NCBI GenBank assembly: GCA_031257075.1
Contig: JAIRPM010000037.1
Location: 1-15,454, forward strand
Origin: Spirochaetaceae bacterium
GTDB lineage: Bacteria > Spirochaetota > Spirochaetia > Treponematales > Breznakiellaceae
DNA length: 15,454 nucleotides
Direction: 5' to 3'
Shown here piece after piece: positions 6,039-13,149 of the stretch. Under the pieces are notes generated by a model that ran no database searches, was not told where the DNA came from, and was given only the letters and a program-made list of their open reading frames with translations. The first letter of the stretch is position 1. The number at the start of each line of letters is the position of its first letter. The position numbers and the translations under genes are program-made.

Positions 6039-7090
6039 TTTGTTACCTTTGTCTTGCGCGTAAGCGCGTAAATTATCATGCCGTTGGAAATCAAAATGCG
6101 AATTACTTCCGACATATCGGTTTTTACAATGTTGTTAATTACCGAAGGAGTCATTGTTAAAATACTTTGAAACAAAAATGTTCCGGTAATGACATTAAAC
6201 AAACTCGCCTTTTGCACCGAAGCGCCGCCCAATAACACGGCGGCAACTGCGGGAAATGCCATATAGAGGGGCGCGTTATACATCTGTATAAAGCCAAAAC
6301 TCTGCTGGTAAACTATAATTCCTATCGCGCCAAAGAGCGTTGACAGCATTACGCTTATTTTACGCATCTTGTCAACACTTACGCCGCTTGCTCGCGCAAA
6401 ATCAGGATTGGAGCCGGCGGCGGTAAGCGCGGTTCCTGTTTTGCTGCGCATAAAAAGCCGCATTATGCATGCACACACTCCAAAAAAGAGAAGCGCTCCC
6501 GTAGGAAACACAAATGTGCCGATGCGTATGCACAGAAAATCGTTTAAGATATGCGCCCAATAACCTTCGAGCGAAATTGTTGTACGCAGCCCCTGCCCGG
6601 CATACGCCCAAACCATTGTAGGATTTGAATAAGGCAGCGCTATCCAGAGTATTGACATAAACGTAACGATAGAAAATCCGATATACATCGCTATCGTCAT
6701 TTCTTCGCCTTTTACTTTGTTGAGTATAAATCCATAACCCCAACCAAGCACAAGCGCAAAAGGAACGCACAGCAGAATAGCCAGAACAAAGCCTGCCGCG
6801 CCGGCACCGCCAAACTGCATAGCCAGCGTTGCGCCAAGCAACCCGCTGATAATACCTACCGGGAGGCCAAAGTTAAGCCCCGCGCCGCTCTGTATCATCG
6901 GCACCATAGCAAGCACGAGTACGGCGTTTTGCGTCCAGCGAATGCATACATCGGAAAATGATGCCGCCAAATCAACGCCGGCAAACGGCGCCGCGCAAAA
7001 AAGCAGCATAACAAAAAAGAAAATGATAAGCCGCGGCCAGCCAAAGTCCGTTATGAATTGTTTTATTTTTTCCTGTGCTTTGTTGTTCAT
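6035..7090 (-). CDS. ABC transporter permease (BPD_transp_2 family), first of two
   Basis: This is a 351-residue polytopic membrane protein and the partner of the downstream permease. The loop VLLGGASVQKASLFNVITGT and the cytoplasmic segment RSKTGTALTAAGSNPDFARA, followed by SGVSVDKMRK, mark the ribose/nucleoside-type permease family. The ATG abuts the stop of the ATPase gene, and GGAGG within the last ATPase codons lies five bases before it. The permeases are recognisably related but clearly diverged, so the channel is a heterodimer. The substrate cannot be told from the sequence; family members carry sugars, nucleosides or, in some cases, other small solutes. Confidence 0.94.
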   Translation of the reverse strand: MNNKAQEKIKQFITDFGWPRLIIFFFVMLLFCAAPFAGVDLAASFSDVCIRWTQNAVLVLAMVPMIQSGAGLNFGLPVGIISGLLGATLAMQFGGAGAAGFVLAILLCVPFALVLGWGYGFILNKVKGEEMTIAMYIGFSIVTFMSILWIALPYSNPTMVWAYAGQGLRTTISLEGYWAHILNDFLCIRIGTFVFPTGALLFFGVCACIMRLFMRSKTGTALTAAGSNPDFARASGVSVDKMRKISVMLSTLFGAIGIIVYQQSFGFIQMYNAPLYMAFPAVAAVLLGGASVQKASLFNVITGTFLFQSILTMTPSVINNIVKTDMSEVIRILISNGMIIYALTRKTKVTK

Positions 7091-8671
7091 TTATACCTCC
7101 GTTTTTTCTCCCGACATCAGGAGGCCGAATTCTTCAAGCGCTGCTGTAGGCGGAAGAATCCCGGCGATTTTGCCTTCACTTACAATAGCGACACGGTCGC
7201 AAATCGAGCGAAGCTCTTCCAGTTCGCTCGATACCATCACGATAGTAACCCCTTCGCTGTTTACTTTACGCAGTGTGTCAAGCACAATCTTTTTCGCGCC
7301 AACATCGATTCCGCGTGTCGGTTCGCTTACAAACAGAAGTTTAGGGGAAAGGGCAAAAGCCTTTGCCAAACAGACTTTTTGCTGATTGCCGCCTGAAAGT
7401 TCTTTTGCTATCTGCCCGCTTCCGGTGCATTTTATCGCGAGTTCGCCGATATATTTTTGCGCGGCGGCGCGCATCGCCTTTTCATCGCGCAGTTTGATAA
7501 GCCCGCCCAGAAATGAAAAAAGATACCGGTTTTTTATCTGCATCGCGCCGAAAGTAATGTTCCATTCAAGGCTTTCATCGAGCAGTAAGCCCACGCCGCG
7601 CCGGTCTTCCGAAACAAATGCCATCCCGCGTCTTTGCGCATCAAGCGGGTCGAAACGCCGGTACAGCCGCCCGTCAAAACGCACATCGCCGCCGGCCGGA
7701 TACATACCCATAATCCCGTTAGGGATACCCAGTTTCCCCTGCCCCGCAAGCGCGCCGATACCAAAAATTTCCCCTTTTTTGACAGAAAAGGAAACATCGC
7801 GCACCGGCTCCCCGGGCATATCAACCCAAAGGTGTTCGACTTCCAAAACCGGCTCATCCGGTAATGTTCGCGCCGGATGAGCTGCTGCCGTGCTTTCGCC
7901 CATATCGCGCCCAACCATCCAGCCGGCAATGTCACGCACGGTTACGCCTTTGTTTTTTACGTCTTTGATGATGCGGCCATCGCGCAGTACAATAATCCTA
8001 TCGGATATACGGACAGCCTCGTGTAAACGGTGTGAAATAAAAATCAGAGAAATGCCCTGCGCGGCAAGACGTTTGAAACTTTCAAGCAAAATGTCCGCTT
8101 CGCTTTCGGTAAGAACCGCTGTCGGCTCGTCCATTACCAGCAGCCGTACATTTTCACGGCCTATTTCACGGGCTATTTCCGTAAATTGCTTGTGCGCCAC
8201 AGGCATAAGGTTTACAGGCATTTCCGGCGCTATATTAACGCCAAGCCGTTCTATAGCCGCTCTCGCCTTTTTTCGCATAACGGCGCGCCGTACCAGCGAA
8301 AGGCGCTCGCCAAAGAGTTCCGCCGCAACGTTCCATTTGACCGGCTCGCGGTTCAAAAGGATGTTTTCACATGCGGCAAAACCCGGAATCAATGAGAATT
8401 CCTGGTGAACCATACCGATACCGGCATCGAGCGCATCAAACGGCGTTTTGAATTCCATTTTCTTGCCGCCAATATAGACAGCGCCGCCATAACCGCCGGT
8501 GCCGGTAATATCGGGCATACCGAAAAGGATGTGCATAAGCGTGGTTTTACCGGCGCCGTTTTCGCCGGCAAGAGCAATAATTTCGCCCTCGCCAACGCTA
8601 AACGACACATCTTTTAAGACAACCGCGCCATAAAAATCCTTCGTTACATTTTCAAGACGAAGTAATTCCAT
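7091..8671 (-). CDS. ABC importer double ATP-binding protein (sugar/nucleoside type)
   Basis: This cytoplasmic ATPase has two fused nucleotide-binding domains (526 residues), as in RbsA, MglA and NupO-type proteins. Domain 1 has Walker A GENGAGKTT (36-44), Q-loop HQEF (89-92), Walker B LLVMDEP (177-183) and H-loop His214. Its signature is degenerate (LMPVAHKQ, 155-162). Domain 2 has a consensus signature LSGGNQQK (425-432) and PTRGIDVG (451-458). Its Walker A region is degenerate (GALAGQGKLGI, 306-316), and the Walker B Asp is Ser (LLFVSEP, Ser449). One consensus Walker A and one consensus signature therefore remain, enough for one complete composite site. Such asymmetry is common in this family. 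The start overlaps the lipoprotein stop (TAATG) with no ribosome-binding site of its own, implying translational coupling. Confidence 0.95.
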   Translation of the reverse strand: MELLRLENVTKDFYGAVVLKDVSFSVGEGEIIALAGENGAGKTTLMHILFGMPDITGTGGYGGAVYIGGKKMEFKTPFDALDAGIGMVHQEFSLIPGFAACENILLNREPVKWNVAAELFGERLSLVRRAVMRKKARAAIERLGVNIAPEMPVNLMPVAHKQFTEIAREIGRENVRLLVMDEPTAVLTESEADILLESFKRLAAQGISLIFISHRLHEAVRISDRIIVLRDGRIIKDVKNKGVTVRDIAGWMVGRDMGESTAAAHPARTLPDEPVLEVEHLWVDMPGEPVRDVSFSVKKGEIFGIGALAGQGKLGIPNGIMGMYPAGGDVRFDGRLYRRFDPLDAQRRGMAFVSEDRRGVGLLLDESLEWNITFGAMQIKNRYLFSFLGGLIKLRDEKAMRAAAQKYIGELAIKCTGSGQIAKELSGGNQQKVCLAKAFALSPKLLFVSEPTRGIDVGAKKIVLDTLRKVNSEGVTIVMVSSELEELRSICDRVAIVSEGKIAGILPPTAALEEFGLLMSGEKTEV

Positions 8672-9900
8672 TATTGCGGTTTGTTAAATTTGATATTGTA
8701 GTATTTATCCGGCACTTTGATACTGGTTGTAGGCAGATAACCTTTGCCAAAAACGTAGGTGTCCATATACACAAGCACCTGATTACGTGCGCGTACGCCG
8801 GTATTCGCGTCAATATAAAAGCCGCCGTTCCATTTCGCGCCTGCGGTAAATTCACCCAGCGCTTCGTAGAGAACATCGGTATCGGTTTTATCCGCGCTGC
8901 CTTCGATAATCCGCTTGGCAAATTCGCCCAAACCGGCAGAAACACTAAACCCATAGGAATATGCCCATGTGCCGAAGCGCCCATCGCCGCCCCGTTCAAC
9001 AACCGAACTTTCCACTTTTTTGAGAATTGCCTCGAAGTTTCCGGCTTCGGCGCTCAGGTCTAAGCCCAAAGCGCCCGGATAGCCCATCAGCGGGGAAGGC
9101 AGGTCGGCTTCTACAAACATACCGCCGTGAGTTATCAACTGGCGGAGCAGCGGTTCGGTATGCGCATCGTTTGTGCAGAAAAAGGCCGTATCCTTGCCGT
9201 AAGATGCCGTCCACTGCGGCGTTTTTTCAAGGATAAATTGTTGAGCGCCGGCTTGCCCCACATCGCTTGTCGGGTCGGGCGCTGTTTCAAACACCCATTT
9301 CAGACCTAAATCTTTGCATGCTTCTTCCATAATCTGGCGGCGCAGCCCGAGCGATTCATAACTCATATGGCGGGGAAAGGAAATGTGGACAAAAGTTTGC
9401 GCCCCCAATTCTTTTGCCGCCCATGGAATCAAATAACCGCGGGACACGAAGTCGCAACTAACCGCCAAATCCGCCGCCTCCTGAATAACAAGCGGGTCTT
9501 CATGCGGTTCCCCGACAAAGAGAAGTATGTCCGGGCGTTTTTCACGTATGCGCTTAAACGCTTCCGCTGTACCCGGCACTCCTTGATTCACAATGACGGC
9601 TTTCATTTTAGGGTCGTCGGCAAACGACACTATCTGCGTTATCATTGTCTCTTGCTGATCCATGAAGTTATCGGGATACGTAATGTGCGTTATTACCCCG
9701 CCTTCGTTCGATTTGCCATACCGGGCAATAAGTTCTTCCGCGCCCCGCAAATCATCTTCGGATTGCGAAACGGTACCTGTCGCGATGCCGATGTGAAATG
9801 CAGCACCGCTATCCGCCTGCTTTTTTTGGCAGTTCGCAAGTGCCAATGCCATTGCGGCCGCTAAGCCGGCGGCAATCATTAAATGTGCTTTGTTTTTCAA
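8671..9900 (-). CDS. Substrate-binding lipoprotein of the ABC importer (DUF3798-like)
   Basis: This is a predicted membrane-anchored binding protein, 409 residues. The open frame reaches GTG at 9912, but GGAGG lies inside those first codons, so the TTG at 9900 five bases after it is the better start (MKNKAHLMIAAGLAAAMALA...). The signal peptide ends in a lipobox LANC, with Cys24 the lipidation site. The rest has the alternating pattern of a periplasmic-binding fold, opening with HIGIATGTVSQSEDD. The sequence reminds me of the DUF3798 family (PF12683), lipoproteins found next to sugar-type ABC genes; this is recall, not a search result. As first gene of the operon, directly coupled to the ATPase, it almost surely delivers the substrate. 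The ligand is unknown. Confidence 0.85.
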   Translation of the reverse strand: MKNKAHLMIAAGLAAAMALALANCQKKQADSGAAFHIGIATGTVSQSEDDLRGAEELIARYGKSNEGGVITHITYPDNFMDQQETMITQIVSFADDPKMKAVIVNQGVPGTAEAFKRIREKRPDILLFVGEPHEDPLVIQEAADLAVSCDFVSRGYLIPWAAKELGAQTFVHISFPRHMSYESLGLRRQIMEEACKDLGLKWVFETAPDPTSDVGQAGAQQFILEKTPQWTASYGKDTAFFCTNDAHTEPLLRQLITHGGMFVEADLPSPLMGYPGALGLDLSAEAGNFEAILKKVESSVVERGGDGRFGTWAYSYGFSVSAGLGEFAKRIIEGSADKTDTDVLYEALGEFTAGAKWNGGFYIDANTGVRARNQVLVYMDTYVFGKGYLPTTSIKVPDKYYNIKFNKPQ

Positions 9901-9919
9901 AACAACCTCCACTGTTTGA

Positions 9920-9947
9920 GTATTATGGGAAACTATGAATGTTTCAA
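9920..9947 (-). promoter_or_regulatory. Candidate promoter of the ABC operon
   Basis: Read on the minus strand, TTGAAA (9947-9942) is followed after 16 bases by TAATAC (9925-9920), about 20 bases before the lipoprotein start. The -35 box is good and the -10 box weak. The hairpin at 9951-9985 lies directly upstream of the -35 box. Confidence 0.3.
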
Positions 9948-9950
9948 GGG

Positions 9951-9985
9951 GGAACGCTGATGAGAATCAATTTAATCAGCGTTCC
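9951..9985. repeat. Hairpin with AACGCTGAT / ATCAGCGTT arms (copy 2)
   Basis: GGAACGCTGAT (9951-9961) is perfectly complementary to ATCAGCGTTCC (9975-9985), with a 13-base loop. The nine inner stem bases and the loop length equal those of the hairpin at 2210-2250. It lies between the divergent ABC operon and tRNA-Arg promoters, so it could be an operator, a bidirectional transcript end or a mobile repeat. Confidence 0.8.
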
Positions 9986-9993
9986 GGCAAACC

Positions 9994-10022
9994 TTTACTC
10001 CGCGGACAGGCTATGGTATACT
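9994..10022 (+). promoter_or_regulatory. Candidate promoter of tRNA-Arg
   Basis: TTTACT (9994-9999) and TATACT (10017-10022) are separated by 17 bases, placing a start near 10029 and giving a leader of about 47 bases before the tRNA. An 8-base direct repeat GCGGACAG occurs in the spacer (10002-10009) and in the leader (10040-10047). Confidence 0.45.
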
Positions 10023-10075
10023 ACATTGGACTAAAGTCTGCGGACAGCCGTTAAATTTGAGCGCTGTGATAGTGC

Positions 10076-10147
10076 GGCCCTATAGCTCAATGGATAGAGC
10101 ACCGGCCTTCTAAGCCGGCTATGATGGTTCGATTCCGTCTAGGGTCA
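10076..10147 (+). tRNA. tRNA-Arg (anticodon UCU)
   Basis: A full cloverleaf can be drawn by hand. The acceptor arms GGCCCTA (10076-10082) and TAGGGTC (10140-10146) pair with one G-U. The D arm is GCTC/GAGC around an eight-base loop. The anticodon stem CCGGC/GCCGG encloses CTTCTAA, which gives anticodon TCT at 10109-10111. The T arm GATGG/CCGTC encloses TTCGATT. Position 73 is A. The terminal CCA is not encoded. It reads AGA and AGG arginine codons. It stands alone between the ABC operon and the ATP synthase genes. Confidence 0.95.
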
Positions 10148-10186
10148 ATGCTTTACTAGGACAATGCCGGCAGTTTCAAACTTGCA

Positions 10187-10807
10187 TCAGCCGGTGTGAA
10201 GTGTTTTTTTCAGGTTTTGAAGGCTGCCGGCTATACTGAAATCGAAACGTTCGCTGTCTATAATAAGGCGGCAGCCGCCGATTAGTTCCGGCTGGGGTGT
10301 AACCATAACAGCAACATCAGCCACGCCGTACCGGGCGCACAGTTCTTTTTTCAGAGAAACAACAAAAGCAGGTTCCGGTTCGCGGACAGTTTCCAGCGTA
10401 ACTTCCAAAATACCGGCAAGTTCCTGCGCTCGTTTTTGAATGGCATGGCAAAGATTTGCCGTGTGGAGCGCATAATTCTTTTGCGCCAACAGGAAAAACA
10501 CCCGCAATGCGGTTTCTGTACTTCTGCGGTCTAGAGCGCTTTCCGCGCCGGGAACGCATTTCTGAAGCGCGGCGCGCAAAAGGGCGCACATGGCTTTTGC
10601 ATGCGTGCTGCCATGCCGGCTATGGAGATGCCGTTCAAATGCGGCGGCAGCGCTCTCCAAAATAGACGTCCCTTTTTTTACGGCGGCGTATTCATCCGCA
10701 GTCAAATGGCTGGGACGGCAGCCGTGCCGGGCATCGGGCATTCCGTTTTGAACACATACGGCAATAAAAGCCTCTGCCCAACGGTCTGTGGGAAAGCGCC
10801 GCGTCAT
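10187..10807 (-). CDS. atpH: F-type ATP synthase subunit delta
   Basis: This is the stator subunit that ties the b-subunit stalk to the alpha3-beta3 head. The clearest evidence is the C-terminal delta/OSCP signature, PELIGGCRLIIDSERFDFSI, followed by GSLQNLKKTL. The N-terminus carries the weak family motif RWAEAFIAVC. At 206 residues it is somewhat longer than the usual 175-185. The middle is diverged, with many Ala, His and Cys residues. The ATG overlaps the atpF stop (TAATG), without its own clear ribosome-binding site. It should be followed by atpA in a standard operon but instead ends the cluster, about 40 bases from the end of a convergent tRNA gene. Confidence 0.88.
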   Translation of the reverse strand: MTRRFPTDRWAEAFIAVCVQNGMPDARHGCRPSHLTADEYAAVKKGTSILESAAAAFERHLHSRHGSTHAKAMCALLRAALQKCVPGAESALDRRSTETALRVFFLLAQKNYALHTANLCHAIQKRAQELAGILEVTLETVREPEPAFVVSLKKELCARYGVADVAVMVTPQPELIGGCRLIIDSERFDFSIAGSLQNLKKTLHTG

Positions 10808-11298
10808 TAACGGCCGCCCATATCGCCAATTTCCCGCAGCATGCGTTCGGCAAGAAGGCGGTCGTCATCGGCATTCAGTTTGTGGCGCAGTATACGGCCG
10901 GCAATGGCAAGCGCGAGCGTTGCGGTATGCGCCTTGAACGCAACAGATGCCGCTTGTTGTTCGTTTTGGATTTGCCGCCGGGCATCTTCTATAATACGCG
11001 CCGCCTCGCTTTTCGCGCCGGCAATTATCCGGGCAGATTCGGCATCGGCGGCTTTTCGCGCCTGCTTAATAAGAGCATCCCCTTCAGCGGCGGCCTCCTG
11101 CACCTTTTCGTTGTAACTATCGAGCAGGGCCTTCGCTTCGGCGCGCTCACGCCCGGCGCGTTGGTACTCATCGGCTATCTTTTGGGCGCGTTTTTCCATA
11201 TAAGCGCCAATACGGCCGAACAATACTTTCTTTAGGATAAAAAAGAGTAAAAGAAGGTTGAAAAGCGTCCACAAAAAGGTGAAATCAATATTGAACAT
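10807..11298 (-). CDS. atpF: F-type ATP synthase subunit b
   Basis: This is a peripheral stalk subunit of 163 residues. It has the expected single N-terminal membrane helix (FLWTLFNLLLLFFILKKVLF, about 8-27), then a long charged, Ala-rich coiled coil with many Glu, Lys, Arg and Gln to about residue 120. Its C-terminal part should contact the delta subunit encoded next. It is tightly packed between atpE and atpH: the gap to atpE is only seven bases, and the stop overlaps the atpH start. Only a weak AGG precedes its ATG, which suggests translational coupling to atpE. Only one b gene is visible, so the stalk is probably a homodimer. Confidence 0.93.
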   Translation of the reverse strand: MFNIDFTFLWTLFNLLLLFFILKKVLFGRIGAYMEKRAQKIADEYQRAGRERAEAKALLDSYNEKVQEAAAEGDALIKQARKAADAESARIIAGAKSEAARIIEDARRQIQNEQQAASVAFKAHTATLALAIAGRILRHKLNADDDRLLAERMLREIGDMGGR

Positions 11299-11305
11299 GA
11301 TTTAC

Positions 11306-11539
11306 CTAGACACCCCATTTAACAAACAGAATGATGAGGGATACCACCAGACCGTAGATAGCGGTAGACTCGGCAAGCGCTGCGCCAAGTATCGTTGTCG
11401 TCATAATTTTGCCGCTGGCTTCCGGCTGACGGGCTATACCTTCAACTGCTTTGCCAAAAACAATACCGATACCCACGCCGGCTCCCATACAAGTAAGTAC
11501 GGCAATGCCTGCCGCAATCGCAAATAATCCGTTTCCCAT
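11306..11539 (-). CDS. atpE: F-type ATP synthase subunit c
   Basis: This is the proteolipid that forms the rotor ring, 77 residues with two membrane helices joined by the polar loop motif ARQPE (36-40). The ion-binding carboxylate is Glu57 in ALAESTAIYGL. AGGAGG lies five bases before the ATG, making this the first gene of the atpE-atpF-atpH set. Residues after the carboxylate (Ser58, Thr59, Tyr62) match the Na+-type Ilyobacter tartaricus ring, whose Na+ site also needs Gln32. The equivalent position here is Ile24, so the ion specificity is unclear. No atpB (subunit a) lies upstream. Confidence 0.95.
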   Translation of the reverse strand: MGNGLFAIAAGIAVLTCMGAGVGIGIVFGKAVEGIARQPEASGKIMTTTILGAALAESTAIYGLVVSLIILFVKWGV

Positions 11540-11561
11540 AATTACCTCCTAAAAGAGTCAT

Positions 11562-11567
11562 TTTATA
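11562..11567 (-). promoter_or_regulatory. Possible -10 box of the atpE-F-H operon
   Basis: Read on the minus strand, TAGTATAAAAT contains TATAAA about 22 bases before the atpE start. The nearest -35-like element, TTACAA (11593-11588), is 20 bases away, which is too far for a standard promoter, so this is tentative. Confidence 0.25.
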
Positions 11568-11674
11568 CTAGTTTGTTTGTGGCGTTTTTGTAAGTCCCCG
11601 CGCCGGTTTTACACCTGCACCGGCATTTTAAGGAAAGACCGATAAACTCAATTTGGTGCTTCCTTAACGCTTTG

Positions 11675-12238
11675 TTAAAAATTTGACAAATAGCACAGGC
11701 CGATAAGCAGCAAGGCGCGTTTGATTTCTGTTGGCCAGTGAAATTTATGAGAACGGAACGTTATCGCATACCACCAGAACAAACCCATTTGGCTGTCAAT
11801 GCGAAAAGTGTACTCAATGAAGTCTTTTTTGGCGCTCTGTTCTCCAAAGAGAAGGAAGGCAAGTTCCCCCAAAACACTGCCGAATTCATCGAGGGCTTTT
11901 TCGTAATTCCGCTTTTCTAATTCTGAAAAAAATGACGGAAGACGCGCATGGAGCATTTCTTTGCGCATTTCATCAGACTTTTCCACCCATGTTTTATCAA
12001 TCAGGAGTTGAAGGTTTTTGTAAAACGAGGCTACAAATTTTGAAAAATCTATATCATCGTCCTTCATATTCACAATCCGTTTGTAATCGGAACCGATACC
12101 CAACAGTTCTACAAATTCAGTAAACACCCGGCTGGATGGCTGATTTTCTTGAATTTGCCCTGTGTCCGGGAAAAGCGCCATAGCCTTAAGTTGATATTCC
12201 GGCGGCAAAAAATGATTATCACTCCCTAAAATTGCCAT
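11675..12238 (-). CDS. Hypothetical protein, 187 residues
   Basis: I do not recognise this protein. It is mixed alpha-helical in appearance, rich in Phe, Lys, Glu and Leu. It has no signal peptide and no obvious catalytic motif. A hydrophobic C-terminus (RALLLIGLCYLSNF) could be buried or form a short membrane contact. An in-frame stop lies two codons before the ATG at 12238, so the start cannot be further upstream. The GAGG there is only one base from the ATG, poor spacing for initiation; a later start is possible, though I see no better site. Lack of stops over 187 codons and ordinary amino acid composition support a real gene. It lies between the atp genes and the coiled-coil nuclease-like gene. 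Confidence 0.65.
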   Translation of the reverse strand: MAILGSDNHFLPPEYQLKAMALFPDTGQIQENQPSSRVFTEFVELLGIGSDYKRIVNMKDDDIDFSKFVASFYKNLQLLIDKTWVEKSDEMRKEMLHARLPSFFSELEKRNYEKALDEFGSVLGELAFLLFGEQSAKKDFIEYTFRIDSQMGLFWWYAITFRSHKFHWPTEIKRALLLIGLCYLSNF

Positions 12239-12263
12239 ACCTCATTACACTGTAAACGTCTTT

Positions 12264-12308
12264 TTTTGCCTAGTGGGGCGGTATCTCAGGCAAAAGTAAG
12301 TAACTTTT
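12264..12308. other. Two overlapping, mutually exclusive inverted repeats
   Basis: TTTTGCCT (12264-12271) can pair with AGGCAAAA (12288-12295). AAAAGT (12292-12297) can pair with ACTTTT (12303-12308). The two stems share AAAA, so only one can form at a time. They lie in the 112-base gap between two minus-strand genes. No promoter or clear terminator was recognised. Confidence 0.45.
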
Positions 12309-12350
12309 TGGGCTCTCTGTCCGCTGCTACGCTTCGATTCAGGTGCCCTG

Positions 12351-13103
12351 CTACCATTCACGCAGGCTGTATTCACCGGACGGCTCTATGATATTGAACG
12401 TGTCCCCGGCGGGTATTATCACGAAAAAACCGTTTCTGAACGCAAACCGGCGTTCGTTGTCATTCACCACCATTCCGGCAACCGCGCCAAGGTATTTTCG
12501 GGCATCCCCGTGCAAATCGGCGTATTTCCTCATCTTTTCCATCCGCATTACATGATACTTTATGTCTTCGATAGACGGTTTTGATTTTACTTCGACAATC
12601 ATTACCTTGTCGCCGTTTTCCAGAACAAAATCGGCTTCGGAGATGATGTTGTTTTTTTCATCTGTTATGGTGGTATCCTGATGGATTTTTGTGAAGGTAA
12701 AGCCGAGTTCTTGGAACTTGCTTACGAGGTTTGGTTTGACCATACACTCAATCATTTCGCCAAACCTGCCGCCGAGTTTGCTCAACTGTTTTTCAAGTTC
12801 CGCATGCCGCCTGTCGGCTTCCGCCTGCCGCTTTTTGAACTCTTCTTCGAGTTCCGCATGGCGCTTGGAGGCTTCCGCTTGCTGCTTTTTGAACTCTTCT
12901 TCGAGTTCCGCGTGGTGCCTGTCGGCTTCTGCTTGCCGTTTTTTGAACTCTTCTTCGGCCTCTGCCTGGCGCCTGTCGGCTTCTGCCTGGCGCTTTTTGT
13001 ATTCTTCGTCGGCTTCTTCTTGCCGTCTTGCGGTTTCCCGCAGTATCGCCCAGATTTCGTCCGCAGTTTTCCGCCAGTTTGCTGTTTTTTTCGCTATTGC
13101 CAT
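12351..13103 (-). CDS. Coiled-coil protein with PD-(D/E)XK nuclease-like C-terminus
   Basis: A 250-residue protein. The open frame reaches 13133, but the ATG at 13103 is chosen because GGGGAG precedes it at a normal distance. Residues 37-108 consist of about four 18-residue repeats, such as KKRQAEADRRHAELEEEF, a highly charged coiled coil. A globular part follows, opening with GGRFGEMIECMVKPNL. ISEADFVLENGDKVMIVEVK (154-173) shows the Asp158...Glu171-x-Lys173 pattern of the PD-(D/E)XK fold. Proteins with this coil-plus-nuclease-fold plan (DUF3782-type) are common in spirochetes and cyanobacteria and often multicopy, but their function is unknown to me. A cytoplasmic location is likely. Upstream are a TATAGT box and an 8-bp palindrome at 13130-13149. 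Confidence 0.85.
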   Translation of the reverse strand: MAIAKKTANWRKTADEIWAILRETARRQEEADEEYKKRQAEADRRQAEAEEEFKKRQAEADRHHAELEEEFKKQQAEASKRHAELEEEFKKRQAEADRRHAELEKQLSKLGGRFGEMIECMVKPNLVSKFQELGFTFTKIHQDTTITDEKNNIISEADFVLENGDKVMIVEVKSKPSIEDIKYHVMRMEKMRKYADLHGDARKYLGAVAGMVVNDNERRFAFRNGFFVIIPAGDTFNIIEPSGEYSLREW

Positions 13104-13129
13104 AATTGCTCCCCTAATAAAACTATACA

Positions 13130-13149
13130 GCATTCCCTATGGGGAATGC
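13130..13149. promoter_or_regulatory. Inverted repeat in the promoter region of the coiled-coil gene
   Basis: GCATTCCC (13130-13137) pairs perfectly with GGGAATGC (13142-13149) around TATG. On the minus strand it ends two bases before a candidate -10 box TATAGT, so a protein bound here would cover the promoter. A second palindrome, CTTATATAAG, lies at 13154-13163. An operator role is a guess. Confidence 0.4.

Noticed and set aside
10160..10211. Terminator downstream of tRNA-Arg (CCGGC...GCCGG then a T tract)
   Set aside because: The stem is only five base pairs with an 18-base loop, and the T tract starts about ten bases later inside the atpH 3' end.
11595..11625. Terminator of the 187-residue gene (GCCGGT...ACCGGC)
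   Set aside because: The six-bp stem is not followed by a T tract on the minus strand. It is too weak to call.
12255..12300. TPP riboswitch suggested by CCTGAGATACC on the minus strand
   Set aside because: Only the short CTGAGA motif matches. The remaining conserved TPP elements are absent, and the following gene is not related to thiamine.
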